DNA of 64,000 bases from Maniola hyperantus (GCF_902806685.2 NC_048556.1:1116001-1180000); one strand, 5' to 3'. Positions 20,446 through 32,086 are shown, counted from the first letter of the stretch. Made by a program: numbers and translations. The notes: generated from the sequence alone by a model not told the origin.

Positions 20446-21070
20446 CAGGGTGTAACAAAAACGCTAGCAAAAACATAGCGTTATTATTGTACTACCTAAA
20501 CACAATCCAAAGCCAATAACTATTTGTCTTATTTTATAGTTTTAGTGATTTAGTATTTTTCAAACCCGCAACGCAATGTATAGCGTGCAAAATTCGGGTC
20601 AATGCTCCTCCTATGACGCAGCATTGACTCCGAATGGCCTACTTCCGTAACTTACGTTGACCTGTAGCGTCAGTCAGATGTTTTGTTTGCAATATACAAA
20701 ATATAGGATTTTAGCGTTTAAACTACCGTGAGTGATTTCCATTATAAATACTATCTGTCCCGGCTTTACGCACGTGTGTCGTCGACGTTAGCCCGACTAG
20801 TTTCGAACCCATACGGGGTCCTTTTTCAACCCGGTTTTGACCCGCGGCGCGTGCAGTCAAAACCGCGGCGCGTGCGCGGACGGACTCCCTTGAAAAAGGA
20901 CCCCGTATGGGTTCGAAACTAGTCGGGCTAACGTCGACGACACACGTGAGTAAAGCCGGTACAGATAGTATTTATAATATAGGATTTTTTAATTTTTCGC
21001 GTTTTTTTGTGGTACCTATACCAGTACTATCAACTGTCTCCGTTTTTGCTAGCGTTCTGGTTACACCCTG
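20446..21070. mobile_element. Non-autonomous TIR transposon with TA duplication
   Basis: CAGGGTGTAACAAAAACGCT at the left is mirrored with a few mismatches at the right (AGCGTTCTGGTTACACCCTG), with TA on both sides. It carries another foldback inside. Confidence 0.8.
20742..20977. mobile_element. Inner foldback element
   Basis: TTATAAATACTATCTGTCCC is mirrored by GTACAGATAGTATTTATAA. The arms pair for about 90 bp (CGTCGACGTTAGCCCGACTA and its mirror) around a GC-rich core with ACCGCGGCGCGTGC repeats. Confidence 0.85.
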
Positions 21071-21390
21071 TATAGCTAACAGACTTCCGATTAGAGGGAT
21101 GACATTAAAATCAGTTATCGATTAATATCGATAGTAAAATTAGTGTTTCCACCTCGGGAGTGAAGGTGTGGAAACAGTAAACATGGAGAGGTGCCAGGTG
21201 CGCGGGAATTGCCAAACTTTCAACTCGCACAATTAACGGACACCGCGGACTGCGGCCGATAGGTGCGGCAGCTGCCCTGCACTATCGATAGTCGATACCT
21301 TTTAAATTAACCCTATTCATCTTGTATGGAAGCTGGTGGTGTGCCTTCTGTTGGTTTGTGATCTATGATTAAGTTGGTAGGACATACTGA

Positions 21391-21526
21391 GGCTAATTCC
21401 GTTGTACACGGCACGTGTAAATATACCGCTATCACTTTCATAATGTTGCTTGCGGAAAAGGCTAGCACTAAAAGAGCTGTTAATTTAGTTTAGTTTAGAG
21501 ATTGTGTACAAAAGAATCAGCCCCAC
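21391..21526. mobile_element. Foldback MITE, TACACAATCTC family, diverged copy
   Basis: The right arm TTTAGAGATTGTGTACAAAA is intact and the left arm degraded. Confidence 0.65.
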
Positions 21527-21906
21527 TGTTTGGTTAGACAGAACTGACGGAAGGAAAAAAGATGTATAAAAAAATGTCTGTTTAAAATAAAATTGTAAAA
21601 TTATTTAATTTATAAATTATAATAATGAAACACGGCAAATATGTTTAATTTTAATAAAATATTAAATCAAAAATATACTCTACTCTGCACAAGACTTCTA
21701 CCGTAACAATAGGAATATCTTCCTTCAAGTTGAATGAAATAAAGAAAGAAAGAAAAGAAAATTTTGGAAGAACGATTCGACTCCGAGTAGAAATGCGGGA
21801 GGAAGATAATATGAAAGGGTATAAAAATCAAACAATTGATCGATACTAGCATGCTCATAAGCAAACCTCTACATGCATTCAAAACACGCCCCCGTCCACT
21901 CGCCAC
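21527..21906. other. No gene seen
   Basis: AT-rich with AAAGAAAGAAAG at 21742; no supported feature. Confidence 0.35.
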
Positions 21907-22135
21907 AGCTTATGCTCGCGACTTCGTCTCGTCGTTGTCGTGGACTACACAAATTTCGAACCCCTATTTCACCCCCTTAGGGTTGAATTTTCAAAAATCC
22001 TTTCTTAGCGGACGCCTACCTCATATAGCTATTTGCATGCCAAATTTCAGCCTAATCCGTCTAGTAGTTTGAGCTGTGAGTTGATAGATCAGTCAGTCAG
22101 TCAGTCACCTTCTACACAGTTCTAAATATATATAT
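21907..22135 (-). mobile_element. CTAG-family element, type 2
   Basis: AGCTTATGCTCGCGACTTCG to AGTCAGTCAGTCAGTCACCT. A short GTCGTTG insertion lies near 21935. Confidence 0.7.
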
Positions 22136-22321
22136 TAAGAAGATCCGGTGTGCTACCTGTATCGGTCTAACAGTACTCGTAGGTATTGTTAACGATAGAG
22201 CCATATCGAATGTCGACACCACTACCGCGTGGGTGGCGAAAGCTAAGCATTTCCTTTCATTTCATAAGCGAATGATCGCCCCCCAATAACAGGTATTGGT
22301 AAATTAAAAACAATAAATTTT

Positions 22322-22347
22322 GCGCGGGGGGAGGGGGGGGGGGGGGC
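22322..22347. repeat. Poly-G tract
   Basis: GCGCGGGGGGAGG followed by about twelve G; prone to sequencing error. 22136-22490 is otherwise unremarkable. Confidence 0.8.
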
Positions 22348-22489
22348 TAGAAAAATTCGCTCGCGATTAAAAAACTTTACGAATTCAGATTATTTATTGA
22401 CTATAATACTGGTAATTTGAAAATAATAATTTATATTGAGTAGGTACCTACGTAATTACCTCTTTTGTATTTCCATTACAAGTCAGCCC

Positions 22490-22606
22490 TTGACAACAAT
22501 CTCACCTGGTGGTAAGTGATGATGAGATTTAAAATGGATGCGGACTAACCTGGAAGAGGTATGGCAGTTTTTATTAAACCCATGCCCTTTTCGTTTCTAC
22601 ACGAAA
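22490..22606 (-). mobile_element. SINE-A 3' fragment
   Basis: CTCACCTGGTGGTAAGTGAT, ATGGCAGTTTTTATTAAACC and CATGCCC are the reverse of the SINE-A 3' half. Confidence 0.65.
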
Positions 22607-22885
22607 GTGCGTGAATGTCCAGCAGTGGACGCAAACAGGCTGATTGATTGATTGATTTATTTTTATTTTATTTTTATTTTTTATATCTTATTAGAACGGC
22701 AGTGCCACTTACACTAACTAGATAATTAATAATAAATTTAAATACAAATAAAGGTACAAGAAAAAAGACATAAAATACAAAACGATAAAAAATCAAAGGA
22801 TTTTGAATATGTAGGTACGCTGAGAACATTGAATGACATATTCATGTAATGCTCTCAGCGTACTTCAGTAACTCCCGAACCAGTA

Positions 22886-24587
22886 GGGGAAAGCAGGTAG
22901 GATTCGTACACTTTTTACTCTAGGTCATGTAAAAACAAAACTAATAAATATTTCAAAATAATTTCAACGCTGCTGGATTACCTAGTTATCTGGCTTTAAT
23001 TATAGTGTAGTTCAGTATTGATGCAAAGTAAGATGACAAAGCTATGATGAATTTCCCAAAAAATGGAAATCGTACGAAAGCACCCCACACGCGAGGTAGC
23101 TTCGTACATCGACTAGGGTACATTCGTACATAGTGGGGAGCCTTCGTACACAGGAATTAAAAAGGCTATTTTATATGAAATTAAACATTTATTGATATCA
23201 AAATTAACACAGAATCAACCTTAAACATAGTAATAATTAACAATATGGTGTTTACAAACAATTTGTTACAATTTAAGTCATTCATTAATCAACATTCAAA
23301 TTTACCGTTATAGTAACTCGCGTTTCATCTCTTTAGCCTTGTTTTCTCTCTTGTTCTTCTTTTTTCATCTTTTTTGCTCTTTCCTTTTCTATCAGTCTAT
23401 TTTTTCGGGATTATATGTTATATCCTTAATTTTTCTAATACTTTTCCTTTCTTTGTGTCTTTTTAGGTGCATTCTCATTCACTTTAGGCTAAGGTTGCAT
23501 AATTTCTGGCGTCATCGTCCCACAGTTGATGTAGATGGTGATGGAGGTGGCAATCTTGATGATAGATCTTGTTGAGTAAGAGCTATTTCTTTGGGAGTTG
23601 AATTGGGATAGCGCCTATGTCAAAAATAAACGATTTCTTAGTAATTATTATTAAACAGAGGATCTTCCAAATTTCGTGAAATCCACGTCCATTGTAAGTT
23701 TTAACCATTCTAAACTGATTCTAAATTGTCGATTTAAATATAAAGAGTACGTCAAAATATGTTTATGACGTCATATCTATGTATATCTTTTATACAAGCT
23801 GCCATACTAAGCCAGCGTTTTGACGTTTGATAAGAAGTTGCTAATTTGACTTATAGCGCAGCTCACGACAGGTATGAAACTTGTAAAAAAACATCGAGGT
23901 TTCACCCACACTGGCAGGCGTCAAATGTCGCCTATATTTGACGCTCGATAGGCTATGAAACTACTAGGTATTTTTGATTTTACGACACTCCTAGCCTAAT
24001 ATTTAGCAGAGGTCGATTTCAGGATCAAACCGAGAGTTTCTTCACTCCAGTTCTACTCTGCTAGTGTAGGCACCACCACTATTTGTTGCATGTTATCATC
24101 TGGGAGTGGTTTAGAATTGGAATCCCATAACCCAGTTAGTGCAAAAACGATCTGAACTCACGCGGGGTGCATTCATAAAGTACGAATCCACCCCACTCCT
24201 AACTGCACGAAGGTACCCCAACCAAAAAAATCAAACAATAAATTCAAAATAAAAATAACGGTGAAGGTTATCCCAAAATTAATGTTTACACATGAATCTA
24301 AGGCACTTATCCAAAGACTATTATATGTTACTTTAACAATTTGAGCCAAGCTTATCACGAATTAATGTCGTCAAAGATGAGTCGAAAAATTATTTTCGCG
24401 GAGTGAAAACACGTTTTGACTTATTCTAAAAAAACTGACTGTTGTACAGCCACTGCACTTAGCTGTGAGCCTATGAATATGAGCGGGCCTCACATATACA
24501 AAAACACAAACGCGTCACCATGTAGCATAGTGTAGATATGACTGTTGTACGAATGCTCCCTCTGTACGAATCCTACCTGCTTTCCCC
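22886..24587. mobile_element. 1.7-kb TIR DNA transposon, non-autonomous, TA duplication
   Basis: GGGGAAAGCAGGTAGGATTC at the left is exactly mirrored at the right (GAATCCTACCTGCTTTCCCC), with TA at 22884-22885 and 24588-24589. The boundaries are proven by the uninterrupted LINE at 6.4 kb. Subterminal TTCGTACA / TGTACGAA words recur (about 23100, 23124, 23146, 24544, 24563), a likely transposase-binding pattern. Frames inside are under 80 residues and not recognised. It contains an R2 repeat at 23636-23858. Confidence 0.9.
23636..23858 (+). repeat. Unclassified repeat R2 inside the 1.7-kb transposon
   Basis: GATCTTCCAAATTTCGTGAA, ATGACGTCATATC and GCGTTTTGACGTTTGATAAG match 1383-1605. Confidence 0.6.
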
Positions 24588-24844
24588 TATTATAGACCCA
24601 TCATTAAATGGGTCCCATTGAGCATTATTGTCCAAAAGCGCGTTGAACGATGCTAATGAACGGGGTATAGGTGACATAGATCTAGCAACAGTGCGATGAT
24701 GTGGGACCACGAAAAGTTTATTTTTTCGTGGACGAAGATTACTGTTGGATTCAGGGACACGTATGCGACACAGTTGGTCATGAAGTTCTGGAGCATTATA
24801 TATTGATATAACAACCACCATGAAAATTAAACAAAAATAAAAAA

Positions 24845-24980
24845 GTTTTATTTCACGATGGTACGGAACCCTTATGTGCGAGTGCAACTCATTTTGTAGT
24901 CATTATAGATAGACTCGCGTGACTACAATCACACCTGATGGAAAGTGATGATGTGACCTAAGATTGGACGCGTTTGCCAG
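24845..24980. repeat. GTTCCG and SINE-A scraps
   Basis: CGATGGTACGGAACCC (24857) and CACACCTGATGGAAAGTGAT (24931) are short pieces of two families. 24981-25315 holds nothing recognised. Confidence 0.4.
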
Positions 24981-25316
24981 TTGCAGTTGTAGAAGATTCC
25001 TATTCACTCTATTAGGTAAGAACAAGAAGACAACATTTTCTTGAACCAATTGCATTGTAATTAGATAGCAATTAGCAGTAAGGACTACCCTCATAATTTA
25101 GTTAGCCCAAAGTGAAGAGAAGTGATTATCATTAACAACGGTCAGTGGTCACCGCCACAGCTGCCCGCAAGTTATAGCTGTTTATTTGTTTGTTCTACTT
25201 GTTCGCTATTTCTCCTAAATATAGTTCAATTGTGTTGGATGTTAATTTGGTAGAATTTGCTCGAGCACTTGAATTGGTTTATAATATAATTTTTTGTAAG
25301 TATATTTTTGTAAACT

Positions 25317-25655
25317 CACTCCCTGGCGCAGTGGTGAGCGCTGTGGTCTTATTAGTGGGAGGTCCTGGGTTCGATTCCTGGCAGGGGTTTGGAATTTTAT
25401 AATTTCTAAATTTCTGGTCTGGTCTGGTGGGAGGCTTCGGCCGTGGCTAGTTACCACCCTACCGGCAAAGCCGTACCGCCAAGCGATTTAGCGTTCCGGT
25501 ACGATGCCGTGTAGAAACCAAAGGGGTATGGGTTTAATAAAAACTGCCATACCCCTTCCAGGTTAGCCCGCTATCATCTTAGACTACATCATCACTTACC
25601 ATCAGGTGAGATTGCAGTCAAGGGCTAACTTGTATCTGAATAAAAAAAAAAAACA
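25317..25655 (+). mobile_element. SINE-A, full-length copy
   Basis: CCTGGCGCAGTGGTGAGCGC (A box TGGCGCAGTGG), GGTTCGATTCC (B box), body GGCTTCGGCCGTGGCTAG, and tail CTTGTATCTGAATAAAAAAA. Confidence 0.85.
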
Positions 25656-25727
25656 AAAAACTTCACGCCAATTCTCTTGTACTTACATACTACACACTAT
25701 AAACTACCCTAAAATGACATACCTATC

Positions 25728-25880
25728 TATAGTCCGCGACAGGTCGAGATGGCAATCGGGAAGGGAACATCTCGCACACCCGCACGTCATCCGCGCTCGC
25801 CCGCACTGGGTTAGCGCGGGGCTGTGCGGTGTGCGGGATGTTCACTCCCCGTTTGCCATCTCGACCTGTCGCGGACTATA
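25728..25880. mobile_element. Foldback MITE, CGCGACAGGTCGAGATGG family
   Basis: TATAGTCCGCGACAGGTCGA is mirrored by TCGACCTGTCGCGGACTATA. The GC-rich core includes CGCACACCCGCAC. Other copies are at 59.1 and 62.4 kb. Confidence 0.85.
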
Positions 25881-25882
25881 TC

Positions 25883-25965
25883 TAAGTGTATTGCTATCCC
25901 TTTCATAATGCTCCCTGCGGAATAGAATAGCACTTTAGACCTGTCTATTTAGTTTAGAAGCAGTA
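25883..25965. repeat. Fragment of the TACACAATCTC foldback family
   Basis: TTGCTATCCCTTTCATAATG and TTTAGACCTGTC match its core. Confidence 0.5.
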
Positions 25966-26073
25966 CAGAAATTATTATACATCGAGTAGACACAATAAAA
26001 TTAAAGTAGACCGTAATAAAAATGTGTCTAAAATTTGTAAAAAAGAAAAAATGAATTAGGTATCAATTTTATC

Positions 26074-26080
26074 AAAAAAA
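26074..26080 (-). terminator. RNA polymerase III terminator of tRNA-Asp
   Basis: A run of seven T on the minus strand starts four bases after the tRNA discriminator base. Confidence 0.85.
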
Positions 26081-26083
26081 GCT

Positions 26084-26155
26084 CTCCCCGGCGGGGAATC
26101 GAACCCCGGTCTCCCGCGTGACAGGCGGGGATACTTACCACTATACTACCGAGGA
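26084..26155 (-). tRNA. tRNA-Asp (anticodon GTC)
   Basis: 72 nt. The acceptor stem TCCTCGG pairs with CCGGGGA (one T-G pair), with discriminator G. The D arm has TAGTATAGTGG, the anticodon arm is CCCGC CTGTCAC GCGGG, and the T arm is GACCGGGGTTCGATTCCCCG with a perfect B box. All stems pair, so this is a real gene rather than a decayed SINE head. Confidence 0.95.
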
Positions 26156-26239
26156 TTGTGATTGCGATGGCTAAAAATGAGAACTGTACTTATACTTTAT
26201 TGTGTCTACATCGACATCATGTTAAAATGTTGATGAATT

Positions 26240-26480
26240 TTCTTGGTTATATTCAACTAGGTGATGCTTGTGACCTTGAAAAAACTTTTTGATTTTTCGG
26301 GATAAAATGTCTAATAATGATTAAAATGTCGGACCTATGTCACTCACGAGGTCTTTAACTAGTATAATTTATACTTACCTATTCAAAACCACGGTGATAC
26401 GTTGCTCCATTGCATTGTGACGTCATTGAAGGACAAACCAACAAACAAACACTTTTGCATTTATAATATTATGGTCTATG
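26240..26480 (-). mobile_element. CTAG-family element, type 1, diverged
   Basis: AACTAGGTGATGCTTGTGAC through TTTTCGGGATAAAATGTC to GGACAAACCAACAAACAAAC and TTTATAATATTATGG. Confidence 0.6.
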
Positions 26481-26495
26481 GGTAGTGATATCTAT

Positions 26496-26715
26496 ATATA
26501 TAAAAGGAGAAGGTGACTGACTGAGTGACTGACTGATCTATCAACGCACAGCTCAAACTACTGGACGGATTGGGCTGAAATTTGGCATGCAGATAATTAT
26601 TATGACGTAGGCATCCGCTAAGAAAGGATTTTTGAAAATTCAACTCCTAAGGGGGTTAAATAGGGGTTTGAAATTTTGTAGTCCACGCGGACGAAGTCGC
26701 GAGCATAAGCTAGTT
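26496..26715 (+). mobile_element. CTAG-family element, type 2, well kept
   Basis: ATATATAAAAGGAGAAGGTG and GACTGACTGAGTGACTGACTG to GCGAGCATAAGCTAGT. Confidence 0.75.
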
Positions 26716-26785
26716 ATAATAATAATATGGGTGGTGATGTTTTTAGCTCTTTAACAAGCTACAATACTGTATACATATATGTAGG

Positions 26786-26935
26786 TATAGTCCGTACAAA
26801 ATGACTTCTCACGCGCCATTTTAACTCTATGGGTCATGTCAAAAGTACGGTTCACCTTTCAAATAAGGACTTTAAACGTACCTTTGACATGAAATTTGAC
26901 ACATAAAGTTAAAATGGCGAGTGAGATGTAATTTT
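26786..26935. mobile_element. Foldback MITE, GCCATTTTAACTC family
   Basis: TCTCACGCGCCATTTTAACT is mirrored by AGTTAAAATGGCGAGTGAGA. The same family lies in transketolase intron 5. Confidence 0.75.
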
Positions 26936-27048
26936 TTACCCACTCTACCGACCTATTGCAATTTGCCAACAATGTTTAAAATACGGAATTCGCTAAAACA
27001 CTAGTGCAGATTTTTTTAAAGCACATTTTAACGCCAAATTCCGTCCCA

Positions 27049-27067
27049 GTGGGGGGGGGGGGGGGGG
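27049..27067. repeat. Poly-G tract
   Basis: About 19 consecutive G; length uncertain in any assembly. Confidence 0.8.
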
Positions 27068-27214
27068 AATAGTGGAGGGGATGAAGTCGATTAGCAATAT
27101 TGTAACGTGACAACCCTAAGTGCACGGAAGTGGTAAATGTCGATGCCACAGAGCTGGGAATTCTGCAGAAGGGAAAATGTGTGCTTGAAATAATCAATAC
27201 AAAATTATAAACGA

Positions 27215-27310
27215 TTAGATGGATCCGCGTGGATTTAGGTTTTTAGAAATCCCGTGAGAACTCTTTGATTTTCCGGAATAAAAAGTGGCCTATGTCTGAC
27301 TCCAGAGGGT
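27215..27310 (-). mobile_element. CTAG-family type-1 fragment
   Basis: GATCCGCGTGGATTTAGGTT to GATTTTCCGGAATAAAAAGT. 27311-27900 has only similar faint scraps. Confidence 0.5.
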
Positions 27311-27904
27311 CTAACTGCTAACGTCATGTGCTCCACGAGAAAAGTCTACGCATTTTCCCGTGTTATTATAGAGATAACACCATTAAATTTTCATGGGCGG
27401 CGGTAATCACTTAACATCAAGTGACTCGCCTGCTCGTTTGCTCGCTATCTCTATTTAAAAAAATGCATAGACAAAGTTTTCCCGTGGTCGCATGTTAGGC
27501 GTGCAGGATATCTGTGTATACCAAATAGACGATACTCGCGAATTCATTCTCGTGGATTTAGGCTTTTTCTTCTTCTTTTCTTCTCTTGGCTGTTTGTACT
27601 GCAGTTATTATAGCTTTTTAAGAATCACGTGGGAACTCTTTCATTCTGAAAAATAAACAAATAGCCTGCAATATGCTCGTCATGCAAAAACCTTGAGAAT
27701 TTTCAAAACTTATGTTCCTAAAGAATGCTTCTTAGTACTAAGGTTTTTGTTATGATTGGTTCAATACTGCTTACCAATTTTTTTTAAAGCATTAGTTTTT
27801 CTATATTCCCATATTTTCGGCTATAACTCACAAACCACTTGTATTTTGCCGTTTTGCGTCGAGTCTCGAGTTAAACATTAAAAACATAAGTAAAACATTG
27901 AACA

Positions 27905-28200
27905 TGAGTAAAACATTTTCGTCCGTTCTAATACGTGCTAGCTCTACATACCAGAGCGAAGTTGTCAATGGCTAGGCTGCAAATTGCGATTTACGATGCG
28001 TCCGTGCGTCTTGCCGGCGCCGCAGACGCGCGTGAAATGTCGCCACTCGCCAGCTACTACCAAGTGGGTAGGAAGCTTGCGGTTGCTAATCGCTTTTTGG
28101 AAGATATATTTTCTGATTAGGCGGAAATGCATGGTTCCGTGCGGTCGCTATTTGTTTTTCGAATGCGTCGTTTGGTAACTGGTAAAGTTTGCAGTAGCAA
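27905..28200 (+). other. GC-richer region with short frames, unknown
   Basis: A 61-codon frame (27935-28120, containing MARLQIAIYDASVRLAGAAD) lies in DNA richer in G+C than its surroundings. I do not recognise the product; no splice sites support it as an exon. It could be a diverged element. Confidence 0.25.
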
Positions 28201-28394
28201 TTAGAATAAGAAAACGAGACGTTTAAAAATGCAGACCGAAAAGATTAAAAATATTATTTAACTAACTACTTACGTATGTTATAGTTTTTGTTCTATATTA
28301 TTTTCTAAATAAAAATCAAAGATTCTCAATCTGTAAGTAAGTATGTACGTAGGCGATAGTAGATCGATATAACTACTTATTAAATAAGTCAATA

Positions 28395-28570
28395 GAGCCT
28401 CAATAGCTCAACCGGTATAGGAGTGGACTGAAAACCGAAAGGTCGACGGTTCAAATCCCGCCCGTTGCACTATTGTCGTACCTACTCCTAGCACAAGCCT
28501 GACGCTTAATTGGAGAGGAAAGGGGAACATTAGTCATTTAATATGGCTAATATTCTTTTTTTTTTAAAAA
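28395..28570 (+). mobile_element. SINE-C (tRNA-derived)
   Basis: CTCAATAGCTCAACCGGTAT (A box), GACTGAAAACCG in the anticodon position (GAA, tRNA-Phe-like), GGTTCAAATCC (B box), body CTAGCACAAGCCTGACGCTT, and a T-rich end. Confidence 0.8.
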
Positions 28571-29511
28571 GGAAAAAAAGTGCATTATTTACTTTCAACT
28601 TTTTAAAGTTTGAAGATTTTAATGCGGTTGGTATCATGTTGACGCCATCTTACTCGTAGCTTTTCCAAGATAAATTTTTAAAATATAAGTACAGATGTAC
28701 TTACCTACTATTTACCTATAATACCTAAGTATATCTGCATATTATTTTGTTCCTAGCTAATTCATAAATTAAACAAATCGCAGAAAACTTTTTCGAAAAA
28801 CGCAATTTTCCCAATGCTTTAGTAGACCTTTTAAATTTTGATTTCCCTTGTAGTATTATAGAATAACATTGTTTACTTGTGATAAAATCAAGCAATGTTA
28901 GAAAAGTGAGAAAAACACTTTGGAAATTAGAAAAGTGAGGAAAAAAGGGGTGTCCACTAATAAGTCAATTCAGTGCGCAAAAACAAAACGAAGATTCATT
29001 AGCAATTAGACAATTAGTCCAAAAAAGTGTCCAGAAAGTGTCCCTATATCACCCCCATCCCTCCCCCATAAGTCAACAATGAAAAAATACGTCATCTACT
29101 AAATGGATCCCAAATAAGTTTCAATTCTTCGATTCCAATTTCAGAACGAATTCGTTCGGATATTTATTGGAGAATCGGATTAATCTTTAATTCGCCTTGC
29201 GCGCCGCTTTTTTAAAACGCGCTTAAATAAGTCAACTTTTGAAAAAAATTACAACTTTATCTCATAAAGTATAAGGTTTGAATTCATTTGCGCAAATTGA
29301 AGCCGGAGCAGTAAAAGTGGGAAATATTTATGAGCTTTGGAAGGAAATTCTTTCTGAATGTTTGCATTTATGAAAATATGCTCGAATGAAAGGGGCCGGC
29401 GATTGGCTTACCTATACAGGGCGGGCAGAAAATAACTTCATACTCAAATGAAGAATCAATGAATGAATGAAAACTGTGTGTCAGCCATTTTAAAAATCTA
29501 AATCACTACAC
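28571..29511. other. No gene seen
   Basis: AT-rich DNA without a supported feature. Confidence 0.35.
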
Positions 29512-29730
29512 CTATTATAAATGCGAAAGAGTGTTCGTTTGTTGGTTTATTGGTTTGTTGGTTTGTCTTTCAATCACGCCGCAACGATGCAACGGATCGA
29601 CGTGATCTTATACATGGGTATAGATAAAGACCATGAGAGTGACATTTTTATCCTGGAAAATCAAAGAGTTCCCACGAGATTTTTAAAAAACCTAATTCCA
29701 CGCGGACGAAGTCGCGGCCATCAGCTAGTT
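29512..29730 (+). mobile_element. CTAG-family element, type 1
   Basis: CCTATTATAAATGCGAAAGA to GTCGCGGCCATCAGCTAGT. Confidence 0.7.
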
Positions 29731-30294
29731 GAGAACAATTTGAAAAAATCATGATTTTTATTTATTTTCAACATACTTAATTAATTATTTACTTCACGCT
29801 GCAACGGAAAGCAAATTTATGACGTCACAATGCGTAAACGACAAAATATATTTTTAAATTTTTATATTAAGTAAAAAATATTTTACAACAGAAATTACTG
29901 TATTTTTAAGTAATTACCTAAGTAATTTATAGTAGGTAATACAAAAAATCACATCATTTTATCACTAAGTATACAGTCCAAAGACCCTATTAGCTAATTT
30001 CAGAAAAAAACCGATCACCCTGTAGGCACACTTCAGCAATCGTTTCCGATCAGTGGGTGTAATTTATACAGGATCAAGCGGGGGCTAATAACGCGACCCC
30101 CTGCCCCCCCCACGCGACCCTGGCACCCCCTAGCCACTCTCATTACGAGTGCTTAAGACTTGTAATCACAGTTATTTACTACTTACTTACTGTTACTGTA
30201 CTGATTTTTTGTTTATGAAAACCGTGTTTACACGAAAAGGAATTTCAATAACATTCTTCTAATATGACACTAAATATAGGTAAGTAGAAACTGT
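29731..30294. other. No gene; C-rich tract
   Basis: A run of C5-C8 blocks (CGACCCCCTGCCCCCCCCAC) at 30096-30132 could form a G-quadruplex on the minus strand. Nothing else. Confidence 0.4.
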
Positions 30295-30530
30295 GAAAGC
30301 CTAGTGGTTAGGACGTCCGCCTTCTACTTAATCGGAGGTTGGGGGTTTGATCCCGGGCACGCAACTCTAACTTTCGGAGTTATGTGCGATTTAAAGTAAT
30401 TAAATATCACTTGTTTTAACGGTGAAGGAAAACATCGTGAGGAAACCTGCATGCCTGAGAGTTCTCCATAATCTCTCAAAGGTGTGTGAAGTCTACCAAT
30501 CCGCACCTGGCCATCGTCTTTACCACTAGT
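30295..30530 (+). mobile_element. SINE-B
   Basis: AGCCTAGTGGTTAGGACGTC head, GGTTTGATCCCGGGCACGC B box, AAAACATCGTGAGGAAACCT body, and AATCCGCACCTGGCCATCG end. Confidence 0.8.
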
Positions 30531-30625
30531 AGTTAAGTGATCAATGATAGAAACCTTTTATTGAAAATCCATGAGTCAGTGAAAGGTAGAGATTTTTTAC
30601 CCAATAAGTAAGTACCCATAGATAG

Positions 30626-30870
30626 ATAGGTAGACCAGAATCCCATCAAAAATATGGAAATCAAATTCCAAAGTTAGCAACACTGTACTCTGTGAATATC
30701 CTATGTACATAGTATACTCTGCCGTGAAAAGCTAGCAGACAGACAGACACACACACTTTCGCATTTTTAATATTAGTATGGATGGATGTAGTAACTATGT
30801 TCATAGGATATTCACAGAGTACAATGTTGCTAACTTTGGAATTTCATTTCATGAGATTCTGGTCGACCTG
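30626..30870. mobile_element. Foldback element with a CTAG-family scrap in its loop
   Basis: The arm TTCCAAAGTTAGCAACACTG is mirrored by AATGTTGCTAACTTTGGAA. The loop (30716-30785) is the end of a type-1 element (GTGAAAAGCTAGCAGACAGA). Confidence 0.75.
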
Positions 30871-31865
30871 TACCTACCAATTACAAATTTTCATAACCCA
30901 AGCTCCAGTTTCATTACCTACTTATTACAAAGAAAATTAATATCAAAGTGGCACCTAAAGGCAATAAGGCCGTAAATTTTACACTGGCAAGAATCATTCA
31001 CAGCACTTACCGATTATATTACAAAGAATTACTTTCCCAGTCTTATTGCACCCACGGACTAAAGGAGAAACTAGACCAAATTCTCACGAAATAATGTGTG
31101 TATGAAAAGAGAAGCAAATAATTGTGTGTTTGTCTCAAGTACACCGCTACCTACTTTGTGTGAGAGAGCCATGCCTTAGACGACACACTTGCCCGCCGCT
31201 AAGGCTTGTCACTGAAATTGGCATAAATTCATCTATAATAATATTATTGTGTCCATTACAGTGACAAATAGTTTCTACAAGTTGCGTTAACAACCTACAA
31301 ATAGATTTTTTTATTCGAATAAACTTACAAGATAGTACCTACTGTGTACTTATGTGAAATGTGAATCAAAGTTTAATGAAAGCCCGAATGTATTACCTAT
31401 TAAGAAAAGTGCATATTTTCTAAGTAACTACTATTTGGAAGGAATTACTTGGTAAATTATTAAAAAAAATAAGTATGGCAAACACGTTTCTAAAGCACTT
31501 TTAAAAACCAGTTTTTAACCTGGCTGCCTTGTAACCGTCTATTTTTTCATTTAATCTATGATCGCCTTATTGCAAACAGATGATTTTTTTTCTACCCTCC
31601 ATTGTAAAATAAACTTTATTCTCATAAAATACAGAGCATTTTCAAATGGGGGCCGCATTCAGAGGTGGGTTTCTTAAAGATTTTCGATTCGTCGGGTAGT
31701 TTTAATAAGCGTGGATGATTTATACCCCGCCAGCCGCACGCGGTGTCCCCCTCCACCTAATTAGGGGTGGAAAAAATTCACGTCTTAACACGTCTCACTG
31801 TCATCTTAACGATATGGACAATTAGCACGGCTTTCTACTGAGTTTTTATATTTTTTAACTTTGCA
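30871..31865. other. No gene seen
   Basis: About 1 kb of AT-rich DNA. A LINE-tail-like TTTTTTATTCGAATAAACTT sits at 31308. No supported frame. Confidence 0.35.
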
Positions 31866-32086
31866 AATTGTGGGGTCCCAAGGTGCTGGAATGGCGACCT
31901 CGCACCGGAAGACGCAGTGTTGGAAGACCCCTCACTAGGTGGACGTACGACATCAGACGAATCGCAGGGAGCCGCTGGATTCAGGCGGCGCAAGACCGTG
32001 GCATGTGGAAGTCCCTACAAGAGACCTATGTCCAGCAGGGGACGTCTATCGGTTGATGATGATGATGATGATGATGAAGAAAATTG
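31866..32086 (+). mobile_element. RTE-like LINE 3' end
   Basis: The frame WGPKVLEWRPRTGRRSVGRP, DIRRIAGSRWIQAAQDRG, SLQETYVQQGTSIG and a stop, then the (TGA)n tail at 32055-32078. The last 62 codons are intact. Confidence 0.8.

Larger units (their letters stand above)
22655..24810 (-). pseudogene. LINE reverse-transcriptase C-terminus split by a transposon
   Basis: 22655-22883 and 24590-24810 together match the LINE fragment at 6.15-6.6 kb. The upstream half codes NAPELHDQLCRIRVPESNSN and PHHRTVARSMSPIPRSLASF on the minus strand. The break falls at CCAG|TA|TTATAG of the unbroken copy. Confidence 0.8.

Noticed and set aside
28395..28470. A tRNA-Phe gene
   Set aside because: A and B boxes and a GAA triplet are present, but the acceptor stem does not close and the same sequence with a common body recurs at 60 kb: a SINE head.
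30295..30365. A tRNA gene at the SINE-B head
   Set aside because: The tRNA arms are degenerate and it is followed by the common SINE body.
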